From Desulfuromonadaceae bacterium (GTDB lineage: Bacteria > Desulfobacterota > Desulfuromonadia > Geobacterales > Pseudopelobacteraceae): DNA of 64,000 nucleotides. Shown piece after piece: positions 1 through 7,600 of the stretch. A program made the position numbers and the translations under genes. Under the pieces are notes generated by a model. It was not told where the DNA came from. It did no database searches and saw only the letters and a list, made by a program, of their open reading frames with translations. How positions within the stretch are numbered: position 1 is the stretch's first letter; every line of letters begins with the position of its first letter. The stretch spans positions 16,428 to 80,427 of the forward strand of contig JAQUHA010000018.1 in assembly GCA_028683855.1 (NCBI GenBank). The letters run 5' to 3'.

Positions 1-336
1 CATCGAAAGATCGCCCACCAGAGATATCCCCACCGAATCTGACAGATTCATAAACTGTTTCCCTTCCCTGATTAATTCTTGAAAAACTTCTATGGATACA
101 GTCATTGCAGTCTGTAAAACAGCTGCAAAACCAAACCGCTTTACTTCATTAAAATAAGACGTGTACCAAGATTATTATTAATAACCGGCTCTGTATATTC
201 ATAAAAAGTACTAGATAGTCGTTTTCTTGGGCTTAGCGAATAAAATCGGCAGCCACTTTTGCCTCTGACGTGGTAAGAAATAAATGGACACATTTTTAAG
301 GGGGGTTTTGCTAATCCTCAACGGAGGTGTGGCATA
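1..336. other. Left-edge stretch without a supported gene
   Basis: No gene can be supported here. On the minus strand an open frame runs off the left edge from about position 165, with a possible ATG near 117, but there is no recognisable domain and no clear ribosome binding site. It could be the first part of a gene that continues outside the window, or degraded sequence next to the IS remnant on its right. Confidence 0.3.
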
Positions 337-540
337 TAAACGATCAGAAGGAAGTACAGTCAGGAATTGAAAGATTCCGCAGTTAGGTTAATCACAGAGC
401 AAGGTTATCAACTTTCAGCAGCATCTCGTAATCTTGGCTTTAACATCAGTGCATTAGGTCGTTGGAGAAATGCTGCAGATACCGCTGAAAAAGGCAGATC
501 CGCACCGGTTATTGTAGTGATGATTTTCAACATGAGCTGA
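337..540 (+). pseudogene. IS3-family OrfA, N-terminal half (remnant)
   Basis: The frame from about 346 to the stop at 538-540 reads as the helix-turn-helix half of an IS3-family OrfA, with a start RKYSQELKDSAVRLITEQGY-like and then a second helix ending in GRWRN. The expected start codon region is degraded: there is an in-frame TAA just upstream and no ATG. The leucine-zipper half of OrfA and all of OrfB are missing. A complementary C-terminal OrfA piece lies at 8036-8244, on the other side of the integron. The stretch 541-676 up to the end of the integrase gene shows nothing I can name. Confidence 0.7.
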
Positions 541-676
541 ATACGTTTGGTATCATTTGCAGTATGAGCCGTAAAGAAAAGTTCTGAGACAATGCTGTTG
601 CAGAGAGCTTTGATCTGTACGATTATTTTCTTCATAAAACAAATCTTGTGCTCAAAATCTTCTATGAATATTTCAA

Positions 677-2035
677 TTAGAAATCCAATGGACTTTTGGG
701 CTCCTTCACAGTCATAACAGGCACGCAGTGGGTATAGATCATCGTTGTTTTCAAGCTGGTATGCCCAAGTAGTGTCTGAATCACACGAATATCGTATCCG
801 GCTTGCAGCAGATGGGTGGCGAAAGAGTGCCGAAAAATATGAGAAGTGACTTTCTTGGGAATTTTTGCTTTCCGAACGGCATGATAGAGTGCCCTTTGCA
901 AGTCTGATTCATGAAGATGATAGCGCCGCCGTTCACCATTCTCCGTCTCCGTCAGCGTTTTCATCGGGAAAAACCACTGGTGGATAAATTCCTTTGGAGC
1001 CTTGGGATATTTTGTTTCAACCGCATCGTCAAGAAATACCCCGTTATATCCAGCGACCAGATCCTTATCGTGTAGTTCTCCAACCACTTTTATCTGTGCC
1101 TTCAGTTCCGGCAGGATGGATTCAGGCAATGGCACAGTACGATCCTTTTTCCCCTTCCCGTGAACGGTAAGCACGTTAACGTCAAAATTGAAATCCCGCA
1201 CCCGCAGTTGCAGCCCCTCAAACAGTCTCAATCCGCAACCAAACAGAACTTTGACCACCAGATTATACGGAGAGGAAAGCTCTTTTATGATAGCGTCAAT
1301 CTCTTCACGAGAGAGAACTGCTGGAATGTAGAGAGACTTCTTAGCCCGTGGCACGTCGCGCAGTTCCCCGAATTCTCTTTTCAGCCCATGGCGAAAGAAA
1401 AACAGGAGCGAGTTGAATGCCTGATTTTGGGTTGAGGCGGCAACCTTACACTTAACAGCCAAAAACCCCAGATATGCTTTTACATCCTCAGTTGTTAATG
1501 ATTCCGGTGCTTTGTCTTTTAAGAAGCGTTGAAAGCTCCGCGACCATTTTGCATAAGTCTGCAAGGTCTTTCGGGAATAATGGCGCACCTTGATTTCAGT
1601 CGCCATGGTTTCAAGAACTTTATCCCACTCGGGCGAATCAGATTTCTCATGGTAGCCAGCTTCAGAATATTGAGATTTTCGAGATAAGTTCAATTCTGTT
1701 TTTAATTCTTCTCGCTCTGTTTGATATCTTGGTACTGGTTCAGGAACGGAAATTGGGTCTGGCAATTTTTCTCGTTCCGATTTTAGCATATCAAAATACA
1801 AGGATACAGCATGATAGGCAAATCGTCTCTGGTTTTCAGATTGATTCTTTTCCTTCAGTTTATTGATAAATTTACGAAGCTTTTCAGGTGTGTCGCCTTC
1901 AATCTGATATTTTTCGCAGAAATCAAGGAAGAAATGGAGCCATTTTCTGTATTCTTGAAACCGGTCAGAATGGATCCCTTTCTTAATAAGGTGAACACGA
2001 AAATTTGAGAGAAGTATTGCAGAAATTTGAAGCAT
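677..2035 (-). CDS. intI: Integron integrase (tyrosine recombinase)
   Basis: Site-specific tyrosine recombinase of the integron type, which excises and inserts gene cassettes at attC and attI sites. 452 aa. The catalytic core is complete: R270 in GCGLRLFEG, H399 and R402 in HIFRH, H425 in LLGH and Y434 in MIYTH. The integron-specific extra segment lies just before the H-x-x-R box, around residues 345-375, including IHQWFFP followed by RRRYHLHESDLQRAL. This segment separates IntI from XerC/XerD. The SAM-like N-terminal domain starts near residue 140. The first 130 or so residues are an extra N-terminal domain beyond the usual 320-340 aa of mobile IntI proteins. Transcribed away from the cassettes, the classical integron layout. 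The IntI assignment rests on the motif and on the attC sites next to it. Confidence 0.9.
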   Translation of the reverse strand: MLQISAILLSNFRVHLIKKGIHSDRFQEYRKWLHFFLDFCEKYQIEGDTPEKLRKFINKLKEKNQSENQRRFAYHAVSLYFDMLKSEREKLPDPISVPEPVPRYQTEREELKTELNLSRKSQYSEAGYHEKSDSPEWDKVLETMATEIKVRHYSRKTLQTYAKWSRSFQRFLKDKAPESLTTEDVKAYLGFLAVKCKVAASTQNQAFNSLLFFFRHGLKREFGELRDVPRAKKSLYIPAVLSREEIDAIIKELSSPYNLVVKVLFGCGLRLFEGLQLRVRDFNFDVNVLTVHGKGKKDRTVPLPESILPELKAQIKVVGELHDKDLVAGYNGVFLDDAVETKYPKAPKEFIHQWFFPMKTLTETENGERRRYHLHESDLQRALYHAVRKAKIPKKVTSHIFRHSFATHLLQAGYDIRVIQTLLGHTSLKTTMIYTHCVPVMTVKEPKSPLDF

Positions 2036-2122
2036 TAAATTAGCCCCTTCTTTGACAATTATGTTTACACCCTATCAAATAATTTGTATACATTCGAGTA
2101 GTTTTCTAATGACAATAAAGAT
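2036..2122. promoter_or_regulatory. intI-cassette intergenic region (likely attI and cassette promoter)
   Basis: This short region between the intI start and the first cassette gene is where attI and the cassette promoter sit in known integrons. A good -35 box TTGACA (2052-2057) faces the cassettes, with only a weak -10 (TCAAAT, 2075-2080) 17 bases on. GTTTACA at 2063-2069 is a possible attI crossover site but fits the GTTRRRY consensus poorly. No LexA box was seen. Position is well supported; the exact sites are not. Confidence 0.4.
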
Positions 2123-2386
2123 ATGGACACCATGCTGAAGGACATGAAAACCCAAAACCATTTGAAACCGGGGCAGAAAGGCACAAAGAGACTTCATGAG
2201 AAGTACGGTGACTCCCTGCTTTGCGTCCGATATCGGTACGATGAAAAGCGTGGTGTTCGTTTGAAGACAGTTGAGATTATAGTGGAAGAATCGCAAGTTA
2301 AGGCTTCTTTGCGATATAGTAACAAGTTAAGAGTTTATGTGGTGCGTAGCGCAGCGGAGCCACCACATAAACTCTTAACTTGTTGA
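2123..2386 (+). CDS. Small conserved-type protein in first integron cassette
   Basis: 87-aa basic protein of unknown function. The core, with KPGQKGTKRL, CVRYRYDEK and KTVEIIVEE, looks like a family of small proteins I have seen next to mobile elements, but I cannot assign a role. The start may be 2123, 2132 or 2144; the last (MKTQNHLKPGQ) keeps all of the core. The C-terminal 20 residues or so are read through the hairpin of the following attC-like site, and the stop codon overlaps the site's GTTGAAC box. This is often seen with cassette genes. Confidence 0.6.
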   Translation: MDTMLKDMKTQNHLKPGQKGTKRLHEKYGDSLLCVRYRYDEKRGVRLKTVEIIVEESQVKASLRYSNKLRVYVVRSAAEPPHKLLTC

Positions 2387-2388
2387 AC
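2321..2388 (+). repeat. attC-like site 1
   Basis: A perfect inverted repeat with 24-bp arms (2321-2344 and 2361-2384) around a 16-base loop, ending in the R' box GTTGAAC (2382-2388), which fits GTTRRRY. The same box ends the sites at 5516 and 8000. The perfect arms lack the bulged bases typical of attC, and the 5' box is not a good match, so this may be an atypical attC or a terminator-like hairpin at a cassette end. Confidence 0.5.
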
Positions 2389-2421
2389 TAAAAATGAGAA
2401 ATGATGAAAGGGGCACATACA

Positions 2422-2781
2422 ATGGCATTAAATCCATCATCAGAGATTCGAGATGTTCATGGCATCAGTGATGCTGAAAAAGACTCAATAAAGGCATTTA
2501 TGCAAGGAGCAGTCTACTGTTGGGTTAAGAACCGCAAAGACGAGGAATTTGCAGTTCGAGACTTGGTTGGCGGCGAAAATTATGACTGGAATCGCACTCC
2601 TCTACAAGTGCTGTACGAAAAACATATCAATGCTGGTAAAAACCACGATTCATCAGTTGAAGCTGCTGCCAAAGACTTAGGTTGGTTAGTGAAAGCCGTA
2701 TTGCACGAAGACAAGCGAACATTCGAAGCTGGGAAAACGGGATTGGTCAATTCTTATAGATGGGTTGGAAACGAGCCATAA
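2422..2781 (+). CDS. Hypothetical cassette protein
   Basis: 119 aa if started at the ATG at 2422, which has a good Shine-Dalgarno (AAAGGGG) 8 bases upstream; the longer reading from 2401 would place that motif inside the gene. The protein has the segments AFMQGAVYCWVKNR and RDLVGGENYDWNRTPL, which resemble a type of hypothetical protein found in environmental integron cassettes (recalled, not searched). No transmembrane segment or signal peptide. Function unknown. The stop at 2781 is followed within 90 bases by the next gene with no clear attC between them. Confidence 0.7.
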   Translation: MALNPSSEIRDVHGISDAEKDSIKAFMQGAVYCWVKNRKDEEFAVRDLVGGENYDWNRTPLQVLYEKHINAGKNHDSSVEAAAKDLGWLVKAVLHEDKRTFEAGKTGLVNSYRWVGNEP

Positions 2782-2868
2782 AGCGGTAAAAAAAGAGGAG
2801 TTCCAACAAGACATTTGGAGTCCGACTATGCTAGCAATGGAATATTAGAATACTATAGAGGTGGCCTG

Positions 2869-3513
2869 ATGAAACTTATTAAAAATACCGAAGTCACCAA
2901 AGGCACAGGCCGTCAGAACTGGGGCTACGCCGTATTTTTTATCATCGTGCTTATCGTCTTTTTCAAAATCAAAATTGATGATATGCCACAACAGCAAACC
3001 CAACCACTAAAAGAAAGTGCCCAGAGGACTCAACAGCTCGCTGATATGCCCCCAAGTGAGGTAGCATTTATCGAATTGATAGAGAAGATGAGTAAGGAGT
3101 ATAAAGCCGCGCCTAACGAACTGAAGAAATCAATAATCAGAACCGAACGGTCAAAGCTCCTTGCCTCTACCCTTAAATCGAAAAGTGTTAATGGATGGGT
3201 GGGTACTATATTGGATATGAGTACTAACAGTGACCGCAAGGCCATTCTCGCAGTTAGACTTGAGCCTTCGGACATTATCCTTACAACATGGAATAATGAC
3301 CTCTCTGATTTAGTTGACGATACATTAATTCCTCATGCTAGTCACCTTTACAATGCGATTTCAGAGATGGCCAAGGGCCAACGTGTTGTTGTATCCGGCC
3401 ACTTTTTTTACTCAAAAGGCGATTATATTAAGGAAGCAAGCCTCCGAGAGCACGGAAGCATGAAATCTCCTGAGTTCATCTTTAAATTCAGCAAGGTCAC
3501 AAGGTTTAAATAG
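2869..3513 (+). CDS. Membrane-anchored hypothetical protein
   Basis: 214 aa from the ATG at 2869, preceded by GAGGTGG; an upstream in-frame ATG at 2815 lacks a binding site. Residues 15-35 or so form one hydrophobic segment (WGYAVFFIIVLIVFFKI), followed by a polar linker and a soluble domain of about 160 residues, so the protein is probably anchored with its bulk on one side of the inner membrane. The soluble part (KSVNGWVGTILDMS, GQRVVVSGHFF) could be an OB-like fold, but this is a guess. It ends 68 bases before the attC-like site at 3582 and so belongs to that cassette. Confidence 0.65.
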   Translation: MKLIKNTEVTKGTGRQNWGYAVFFIIVLIVFFKIKIDDMPQQQTQPLKESAQRTQQLADMPPSEVAFIELIEKMSKEYKAAPNELKKSIIRTERSKLLASTLKSKSVNGWVGTILDMSTNSDRKAILAVRLEPSDIILTTWNNDLSDLVDDTLIPHASHLYNAISEMAKGQRVVVSGHFFYSKGDYIKEASLREHGSMKSPEFIFKFSKVTRFK

Positions 3514-3581
3514 CGAAAACAGAAACCGCCGAGGGTCAGACCTATGCATTTGACATAATAACGGCATGATCACGAATATTC

Positions 3582-3648
3582 AACCAACGGCAGCACCGGT
3601 CAGCGGGGAAAAACCCCCGCCGAGCCGGTGTGCCTTATCACGTTGGTC
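3582..3648 (+). repeat. attC site 2
   Basis: R'' box AACCAAC (3582-3588), a long imperfect stem (CACCGG/CCGGTG and GCGGGG/CCCCGC around an A-rich loop), and R' box GTTGGTC (3642-3648). 67 bp, within the usual attC range. Unequal bases between the arms leave bulges, as expected for folded attC single strands. It separates the membrane protein from the nuclease-like gene. Confidence 0.75.
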
Positions 3649-3674
3649 AAAAACATGAGAATCAAGGAAACCCC

Positions 3675-4898
3675 ATGAAAGAGCGAGATATACAGAATTA
3701 CCTCTACGCAAATCCTGAAGTTCTTTTTCCCTCAGGGAACATAACCGAAAAGGCAAGCGAGTACAGCATACATGGCAAGAGAATTGATCTTCTATTCGTT
3801 GTGGACGGTGTTCGCTATATCGTTGAAATCAAAAACGTACCCATTCAGCGCGAACATATAGGGCAAGTTGTTGAGTACTACGGCTTGATGAGGCATTATA
3901 TGAAAGATGCCAATCTTGCAATGATTCTGGTTTCTTCCTCTATACCCGTGTGGAGGGCTGCTTACTTGGAGGAATTGGGCATTCGTTGCGTAGAAATACC
4001 AGATGTCCCAACAACAGAGGAGGAAGTCAAACGTATTTGTAAGGAAACCATAAGCTACAGTAAGAAGGTCAAACAGAAAATCGAAGTTGAATCTGCTCTT
4101 GGGGATGACGAAAGTGTCTCGTTCGAGGATATTGCACCTCCTGTCAACCCAAAAGGAATGGCTTTTGCTCGCCGTATGCTCACTGAATCCCTCGAACCTA
4201 TTAGGGAAATCTTTAATGGATACGACATATTCCCTTTCGGTATCACTCGGACACATTCATTCGACATCGACCTAGAGCATGATCCAATCCGTAAATATGG
4301 GGTTGTTGAATTCACCCATGGCGGTATTTGGTGGGCTTATCGCTTTGGTTTTTCCGAGAACATGCCCAAAAACGATGTTCCCAACATCTCCATAATCGCA
4401 AATACGACAGGGCTTGATGTAACCATAAACGCCGAATTGCAGCGCTCACAGAAAGTAATGTTTAACCGGATTCAGGCGAACTTGTCAGAGTTCAACAGGC
4501 TTTTGGACAACCACGGTGGACTGTGGCTGAAAACTTATCTTAAATACGAGCATCAACCCCAATCCTATCATTGGATACTCTCTGATATGAGGTCGCCTGG
4601 AGAGTTTGATGGCGATGAAATTATCAAAATCAAACACAAACATGAAAAGCTGTTTAACGAAGAGCGAGAACTATGGATTCAAAAGATTATTTCAGGCAAT
4701 ATTGAAATAACCGAAGCAAAGATAAGCCATTTAGAGAAACAAAACAAACGACTGAATCTGGCAATCAGGCTTGTCGAACCATTCCAGAAAGATTCTGGCA
4801 TTTGGACGCTTCAGCCCCAAAAGCAAGTAAAAGAAATAGTCGGTGCGGTTCAACGCTTGAAACCCTTGATTGATTTTTTTCTAAGAAAGGAGAAATGA
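3675..4898 (+). CDS. PD-(D/E)XK nuclease-like protein
   Basis: 407 aa from the ATG at 3675, which has AAGGAAA just upstream (the track start at 3630 lies inside the attC). The N-terminal 100 residues look like a NucS/DUF91-type PD-(D/E)XK domain: KERDIQNYLYANPEVLFP, then RIDLLFVVDG and IVEIKN. The D of RID and the E-x-K of VEIK are spaced as in that fold, with GQVVEYYGL after them. The rest is of unknown type and ends with a helical region rich in E, K and Q. It heads a three-gene cassette with a DUF4160/DUF2442 pair; the stop overlaps the next start (ATGA). A role in DNA cleavage or defence is inference. Confidence 0.7.
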   Translation: MKERDIQNYLYANPEVLFPSGNITEKASEYSIHGKRIDLLFVVDGVRYIVEIKNVPIQREHIGQVVEYYGLMRHYMKDANLAMILVSSSIPVWRAAYLEELGIRCVEIPDVPTTEEEVKRICKETISYSKKVKQKIEVESALGDDESVSFEDIAPPVNPKGMAFARRMLTESLEPIREIFNGYDIFPFGITRTHSFDIDLEHDPIRKYGVVEFTHGGIWWAYRFGFSENMPKNDVPNISIIANTTGLDVTINAELQRSQKVMFNRIQANLSEFNRLLDNHGGLWLKTYLKYEHQPQSYHWILSDMRSPGEFDGDEIIKIKHKHEKLFNEERELWIQKIISGNIEITEAKISHLEKQNKRLNLAIRLVEPFQKDSGIWTLQPQKQVKEIVGAVQRLKPLIDFFLRKEK

Positions 4899-5149
4899 TT
4901 ATGCCAATTATTGCGAGGTTTTATGGAATTCTGATCAAAATGTACTTCAGGGAACATGGAGTCCCCCATTTTCACGCCATCTATGGGGAGTTCAACGGAG
5001 TATATGACATTCAAAGCTGCGAGATTATCGAAGGAGACTTACCATCCAGAGCAGACCGCATGGTTCGAGAGTGGACGCAACGTTACCAAAGCGAGTTGTT
5101 GGAAATGTGGAAGACACAACAATTTATACAACTTCCCGGATTGGAGTGA
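4895..5149 (+). CDS. DUF4160 protein
   Basis: 84 aa. Matches the DUF4160 pattern: short, with a YFREHGVPHFHAIYGEF motif in which the HxxPHxH residues are the family mark, and a C-terminal W-x-x-x-x-x-x-EL helix. The start overlaps the stop of the nuclease gene by 4 bases, so the two are probably translationally coupled; an alternative ATG is at 4901. Followed 7 bases later by a DUF2442 gene. DUF4160/DUF2442 pairs are often described as toxin-antitoxin-like, but their activity is not established. This is the first of three such pairs in the window. Confidence 0.85.
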   Translation: MIMPIIARFYGILIKMYFREHGVPHFHAIYGEFNGVYDIQSCEIIEGDLPSRADRMVREWTQRYQSELLEMWKTQQFIQLPGLE

Positions 5150-5156
5150 TATTGCC

Positions 5157-5420
5157 ATGGCAACTTACCCAAAAGTAGAATCAGTGACGCCGCTTTCAGG
5201 AAAACAACTCTTCGTTACATTCACCACTGGGGACACGAGAGTTTATGACTGCGCTCCTCTCCTCAACGAATCCTCTTTTTACTCACTCAAAGACGACGCT
5301 TTTTTTAAAAATGTTCATGTAGATCAAACTGGCTACGGAGTCGTTTGGAATGACAATATTGATCTTAGCGAATCTGAGTTATGGATAAATGGAAAGACTG
5401 AAATCTCCAATCGCTTGTGA
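5157..5420 (+). CDS. DUF2442 protein
   Basis: 87 aa from the ATG at 5157; a longer reading in this frame, from 4956, overlaps the DUF4160 gene and is not real. The protein has the DUF2442 layout: an N-terminal beta region with VTPLSGKQLFVTFTTGD, VYDCAPLL, and a C-terminal GVVWNDNIDLSESELW motif. It is the partner of the DUF4160 gene upstream. It lacks the extra helix-turn-helix that its counterpart at 5989-6450 carries. Confidence 0.85.
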   Translation: MATYPKVESVTPLSGKQLFVTFTTGDTRVYDCAPLLNESSFYSLKDDAFFKNVHVDQTGYGVVWNDNIDLSESELWINGKTEISNRL

Positions 5421-5456
5421 CATATCGTTAAGTCTCAACAGGATAAAAAACCGATT

Positions 5457-5516
5457 TTCCAACCACAAAGTTCGACCCGCCCAAAAGCTAGCGGGTCAAC
5501 TTCATGCCCGTTGAAC
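5457..5516 (+). repeat. attC site 3
   Basis: 60-bp site: R'' TTCCAAC (5457-5463), L'' arm AAGTT-C-GACCCGC, short loop, L' arm GCGGGTC-AACTT, R' GTTGAAC (5510-5516). The C in the left arm has no partner, a classic extrahelical base that sets the bottom strand as substrate. The arms are almost the same as those of the site at 6738, so the two cassettes share an attC family. Confidence 0.9.
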
Positions 5517-5583
5517 AGAAAGAGTAAGACTCCTTATTTCTGTTTGACGGTGAGGTGCGGAGTCGCAAACTTGGAGGTAGGAA

Positions 5584-6270
5584 ATGCAACAAAACAACAT
5601 CGATATGTTTATGGCTACAAATTCGAAGAATTTTGCACCAGACAAGCTGATGATTATCAAAAATCAACTCGAAAAGATGGATGATTCAAAACTGATGATA
5701 TTACAGGCACTTTCCTACAAAGAGCCCACCACTATGCTATTGATTTCACTTTTTGCCGGAGGTTTTGGAGTTGATCGGTTTATGCTTGGGCAAACAGGAC
5801 TGGGCGTACTGAAATTGATCACAATGGGTGGTCTTGGAATTTGGGCTATTATCGACTGGTTTACAGCGTCCAGCCGAGCCAAAGAGTACAATTTATATGC
5901 AATTTGCACAATTTGCGCAGTAAGTTGCAAATTCAAAACTGAATTGCTAAATGGGGAGCCACTTGAGAAGTGGCTCCCAGATTTCTACTCACGCAGTTTT
6001 CCTGTGTTGTTCTGTTTCCCATCCAAGGCAAGCAAGCTGAACTGTTCGCGGAATGGGGCGTGCACCAGAGCCATATGCACTTATAGTGCGGATCGTGACG
6101 CCAAGTTCACGGCTTGCGGCAGAAAGAGAGAGATTGTTTCGGATTCGCCAAACAGTGAAACGGTCTGCGGGAGTTTCAGAACGCTGATCGAGCATGTCGG
6201 CAAAGAGAGTGTCAGCGCCAATCTGAATATCAAGCAGAGGCCATTCAGCTTCCCAACCGTACTCGCCTAA
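5584..6270 (+). CDS. TM2-domain membrane protein, C-terminus probably frameshifted
   Basis: The first 105 or so residues make a typical TM2-domain protein: a soluble helix, then [20 protein letters not shown], a short loop and [18 protein letters not shown], forming two membrane helices joined by a tight turn. A strong GGAGG lies before the ATG. TM2 proteins of this type normally stop soon after the second helix. Here the frame runs on to 6270 through a strong hairpin and antisense to the DUF2442 gene, which is not credible as a natural tail. In another frame a stop lies at 5921-5923, so a base insertion or loss near 5890-5915 is likely. The true protein is probably about 112 aa. Confidence 0.7.
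   Translation: MQQNNIDMFMATNSKNFAPDKLMIIKNQLEKMDDSKLMILQALSYKEPTTMLLISLFAGGFGVDRFMLGQTGLGVLKLITMGGLGIWAIIDWFTASSRAKEYNLYAICTICAVSCKFKTELLNGEPLEKWLPDFYSRSFPVLFCFPSKASKLNCSRNGACTRAICTYSADRDAKFTACGRKREIVSDSPNSETVCGSFRTLIEHVGKESVSANLNIKQRPFSFPTVLA
5954..5978. terminator. Hairpin between convergent TM2 and DUF2442 genes
   Basis: Perfect inverted repeat with 11-bp arms (GGGAGCCACTT / AAGTGGCTCCC) around GAG, placed just before the end of the DUF2442 gene on the minus strand and after the natural end of the TM2 gene. There is no clean run of T on either side, so it is a probable but not certain bidirectional terminator. Confidence 0.5.
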
Positions 6271-6450
6271 AACAACACCCGAAAAGACGGCTGGATCACG
6301 AAGAGGAATAAGACCAGATAAAGAAAAAATAAAGTCTTTCATGTTTACTGTTCCGCATGAACCATCAACAAAACTAACATTGAGGCAATAATCAGCGGCA
6401 GGAGTTACTGCTATTAATCTTGGGCGGGTTATCCGTGTAGCATGTGCCAT
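5989..6450 (-). CDS. DUF2442 protein with C-terminal helix-turn-helix
   Basis: 153 aa. The N-terminal half is DUF2442 ([18 protein letters not shown], then [20 protein letters not shown]). The last 55 residues add a helix-turn-helix of the XRE kind ([20 protein letters not shown], then [11 protein letters not shown]). It overlaps the DUF4160 gene upstream by 22 bases. A DNA-binding tail would suit an autorepressing antitoxin role, which is inference. It lies in reverse orientation in its cassette, convergent with the TM2 gene. Confidence 0.85.
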   Translation of the reverse strand: MAHATRITRPRLIAVTPAADYCLNVSFVDGSCGTVNMKDFIFSLSGLIPLRDPAVFSGVVLGEYGWEAEWPLLDIQIGADTLFADMLDQRSETPADRFTVWRIRNNLSLSAASRELGVTIRTISAYGSGARPIPRTVQLACLGWETEQHRKTA

Positions 6451-6656
6451 TGTGTAATCAACTCCTCTCTATTGTCAGCGATCCATTTCAGTGCATGACG
6501 CAGAACTTTTGAAGGTGCAGAGCCATCCATAATATCAAGCGTCACAAGATTTATTACCGCTTCAAAATCAGGCCCCATGAGATGTACATGAGGTGGATTG
6601 TGATCTTTTTCTCTCAACGAAATTCTGAAATTTGAAAAGCGGTATTTTGTCGTCAT
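6429..6656 (-). CDS. DUF4160 protein
   Basis: 75 aa, with the family motif SLREKDHNPPHVHL and a closing [13 protein letters not shown] helix. First gene of a two-gene minus-strand unit with the DUF2442/HTH gene at 5989-6450. This is the second such pair, in the cassette between the sites at 5457 and 6738. A second copy of the same pair type two genes from the first suggests that the integron gathers these units. Confidence 0.85.
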   Translation of the reverse strand: MTTKYRFSNFRISLREKDHNPPHVHLMGPDFEAVINLVTLDIMDGSAPSKVLRHALKWIADNREELITQWHMLHG

Positions 6657-6737
6657 GGAGAAAATATATAGAAATAATTTCTATACTGCAAGAAAAATGA
6701 AAGACTGAAACCAGAAGAAAAAGCGAGCAGACCGAAT

Positions 6738-6797
6738 TTTCAACCAGAAAGTTAGACCCGCCCAAAAACCGGCGGGTCAACTTCATGCCCGTTGGTC
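6738..6797 (+). repeat. attC site 4
   Basis: 60-bp site: R'' TTTCAAC (6738-6744), L'' arm AAGTT-A-GACCCGC with one extrahelical A, L' arm GCGGGTC-AACTT, R' GTTGGTC (6791-6797). The central part is nearly the same as that of the site at 5457, while the outer boxes differ in just the way expected of a mosaic site formed by cassette insertion. Confidence 0.9.
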
Positions 6798-6820
6798 TGA
6801 TTCATAAGGAGGAGGAAATT

Positions 6821-7234
6821 ATGCAAACATGGCTAAAATTAATTGGTTCAGCACAGAGACCATTGACAGATCCAGAATATCAAGGGAGATGGGAGGAGCC
6901 TTTTATTGGATTTAGAAAAACCGGAAAGCCCAGTTTCCTTCCTGGAGACCAAGTGTTTCTTTATGCACCAGGAGGAACCAAAAGTATATTTGCGCTCGCT
7001 GAAGCCATCAGTCATCCAGAAATAAATGAACAGTATGAACCTAACGAGGAGGGAAGTTGCTATTGGAACGTAAAGGTTAAGTACCTGATAAATCATTCAG
7101 TAGATCGTGGAATCAGCATCGAAGAAATCACCACAAAGGACAGAAATCTATCGAAATCAATTCAAAGGCAATCTCATATCAGGTTATCTTCTGAGGAGGC
7201 TGAATTGGCATTCCACAAATTACAAAAAAGGTAA
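6821..7234 (+). CDS. EVE/PUA-like domain protein
   Basis: 137 aa from the ATG at 6821, with GGAGGAGG just upstream. Segments GDQVFLYAPGGTKSIFALAE, YWNVKVKYLI and RNLSKSIQRQSHIRLSSEE follow the order seen in EVE domains (PUA superfamily), which bind modified bases in DNA or RNA and are common in defence contexts. The match is from pattern alone. It begins 23 bases after the attC site at 6738-6797 and is the first gene of the next cassette, which also holds a reversed higBA pair. Confidence 0.6.
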   Translation: MQTWLKLIGSAQRPLTDPEYQGRWEEPFIGFRKTGKPSFLPGDQVFLYAPGGTKSIFALAEAISHPEINEQYEPNEEGSCYWNVKVKYLINHSVDRGISIEEITTKDRNLSKSIQRQSHIRLSSEEAELAFHKLQKR

Positions 7235-7286
7235 CAGAGGTCGAATCCAACCAAGCGGGTGAACCGGGCAACACATTGCACGCACA

Positions 7287-7595
7287 TTATGCAGCCATTA
7301 AAAGCGGCTGTACTTGTTGAACCCTCTGTATCATCGCTTTTTGAGCGGTCTTAAGGTCGTAGGTGGTTTGCAAGTTCATCCAGTAGGTAGGTGTCTGACC
7401 AAACACTTTGCCGAAAAGAACTGCCAACTCTGCTGTAACAGGCCGCGACCCCTTGATAACATGAGATATACGCATAGGTGAAACGCCAATCGCATGAGCA
7501 AAAGCGTTTTGTGACACACCGAGTTCGTCAAGTATTTCTTTCAGGAATACCCCCGGATGTATTGGAGGAAGACCGTTTTTAATAGCCATAAACAT
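7287..7595 (-). CDS. higA: HigA-type antitoxin
   Basis: 102 aa XRE-family protein. The helix-turn-helix lies near residues 25-60 (EILDELGVSQNAFAHAIGV, MRISHVIKGSRPV), with HPGVFLKE before it, the mark of the HigA/VapI family. It lies 5 bases after the toxin gene, the toxin-first order normal for higBA. It neutralises the toxin and represses the promoter in known systems. Oriented against the other cassette genes, which suits a gene pair with its own promoter. Confidence 0.92.
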   Translation of the reverse strand: MFMAIKNGLPPIHPGVFLKEILDELGVSQNAFAHAIGVSPMRISHVIKGSRPVTAELAVLFGKVFGQTPTYWMNLQTTYDLKTAQKAMIQRVQQVQPLLMAA

Positions 7596-7600
7596 TCTCC

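Noticed and set aside
408..635. 75-aa minus-strand ORF over the IS3 remnant
   Set aside because: Over half of it is antisense to the OrfA fragment and the rest has no recognisable domain.
677..2035. Recombinase as XerC/XerD or phage integrase
   Set aside because: The IHQWFFP segment before the H-x-x-R box and the neighbouring attC sites point to an integron integrase.
2052..2080. Strong cassette promoter Pc
   Set aside because: Only the -35 box is good; the -10 is weak, so kept as a possibility within the intergenic feature.
7245..7322. Possible extra attC between the EVE-like gene and higA
   Set aside because: ATCCAAC (7245) and GTTGAAC (7316) fit the boxes, but the arms between do not pair and the right box lies inside higA. 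At best a decayed half-site.
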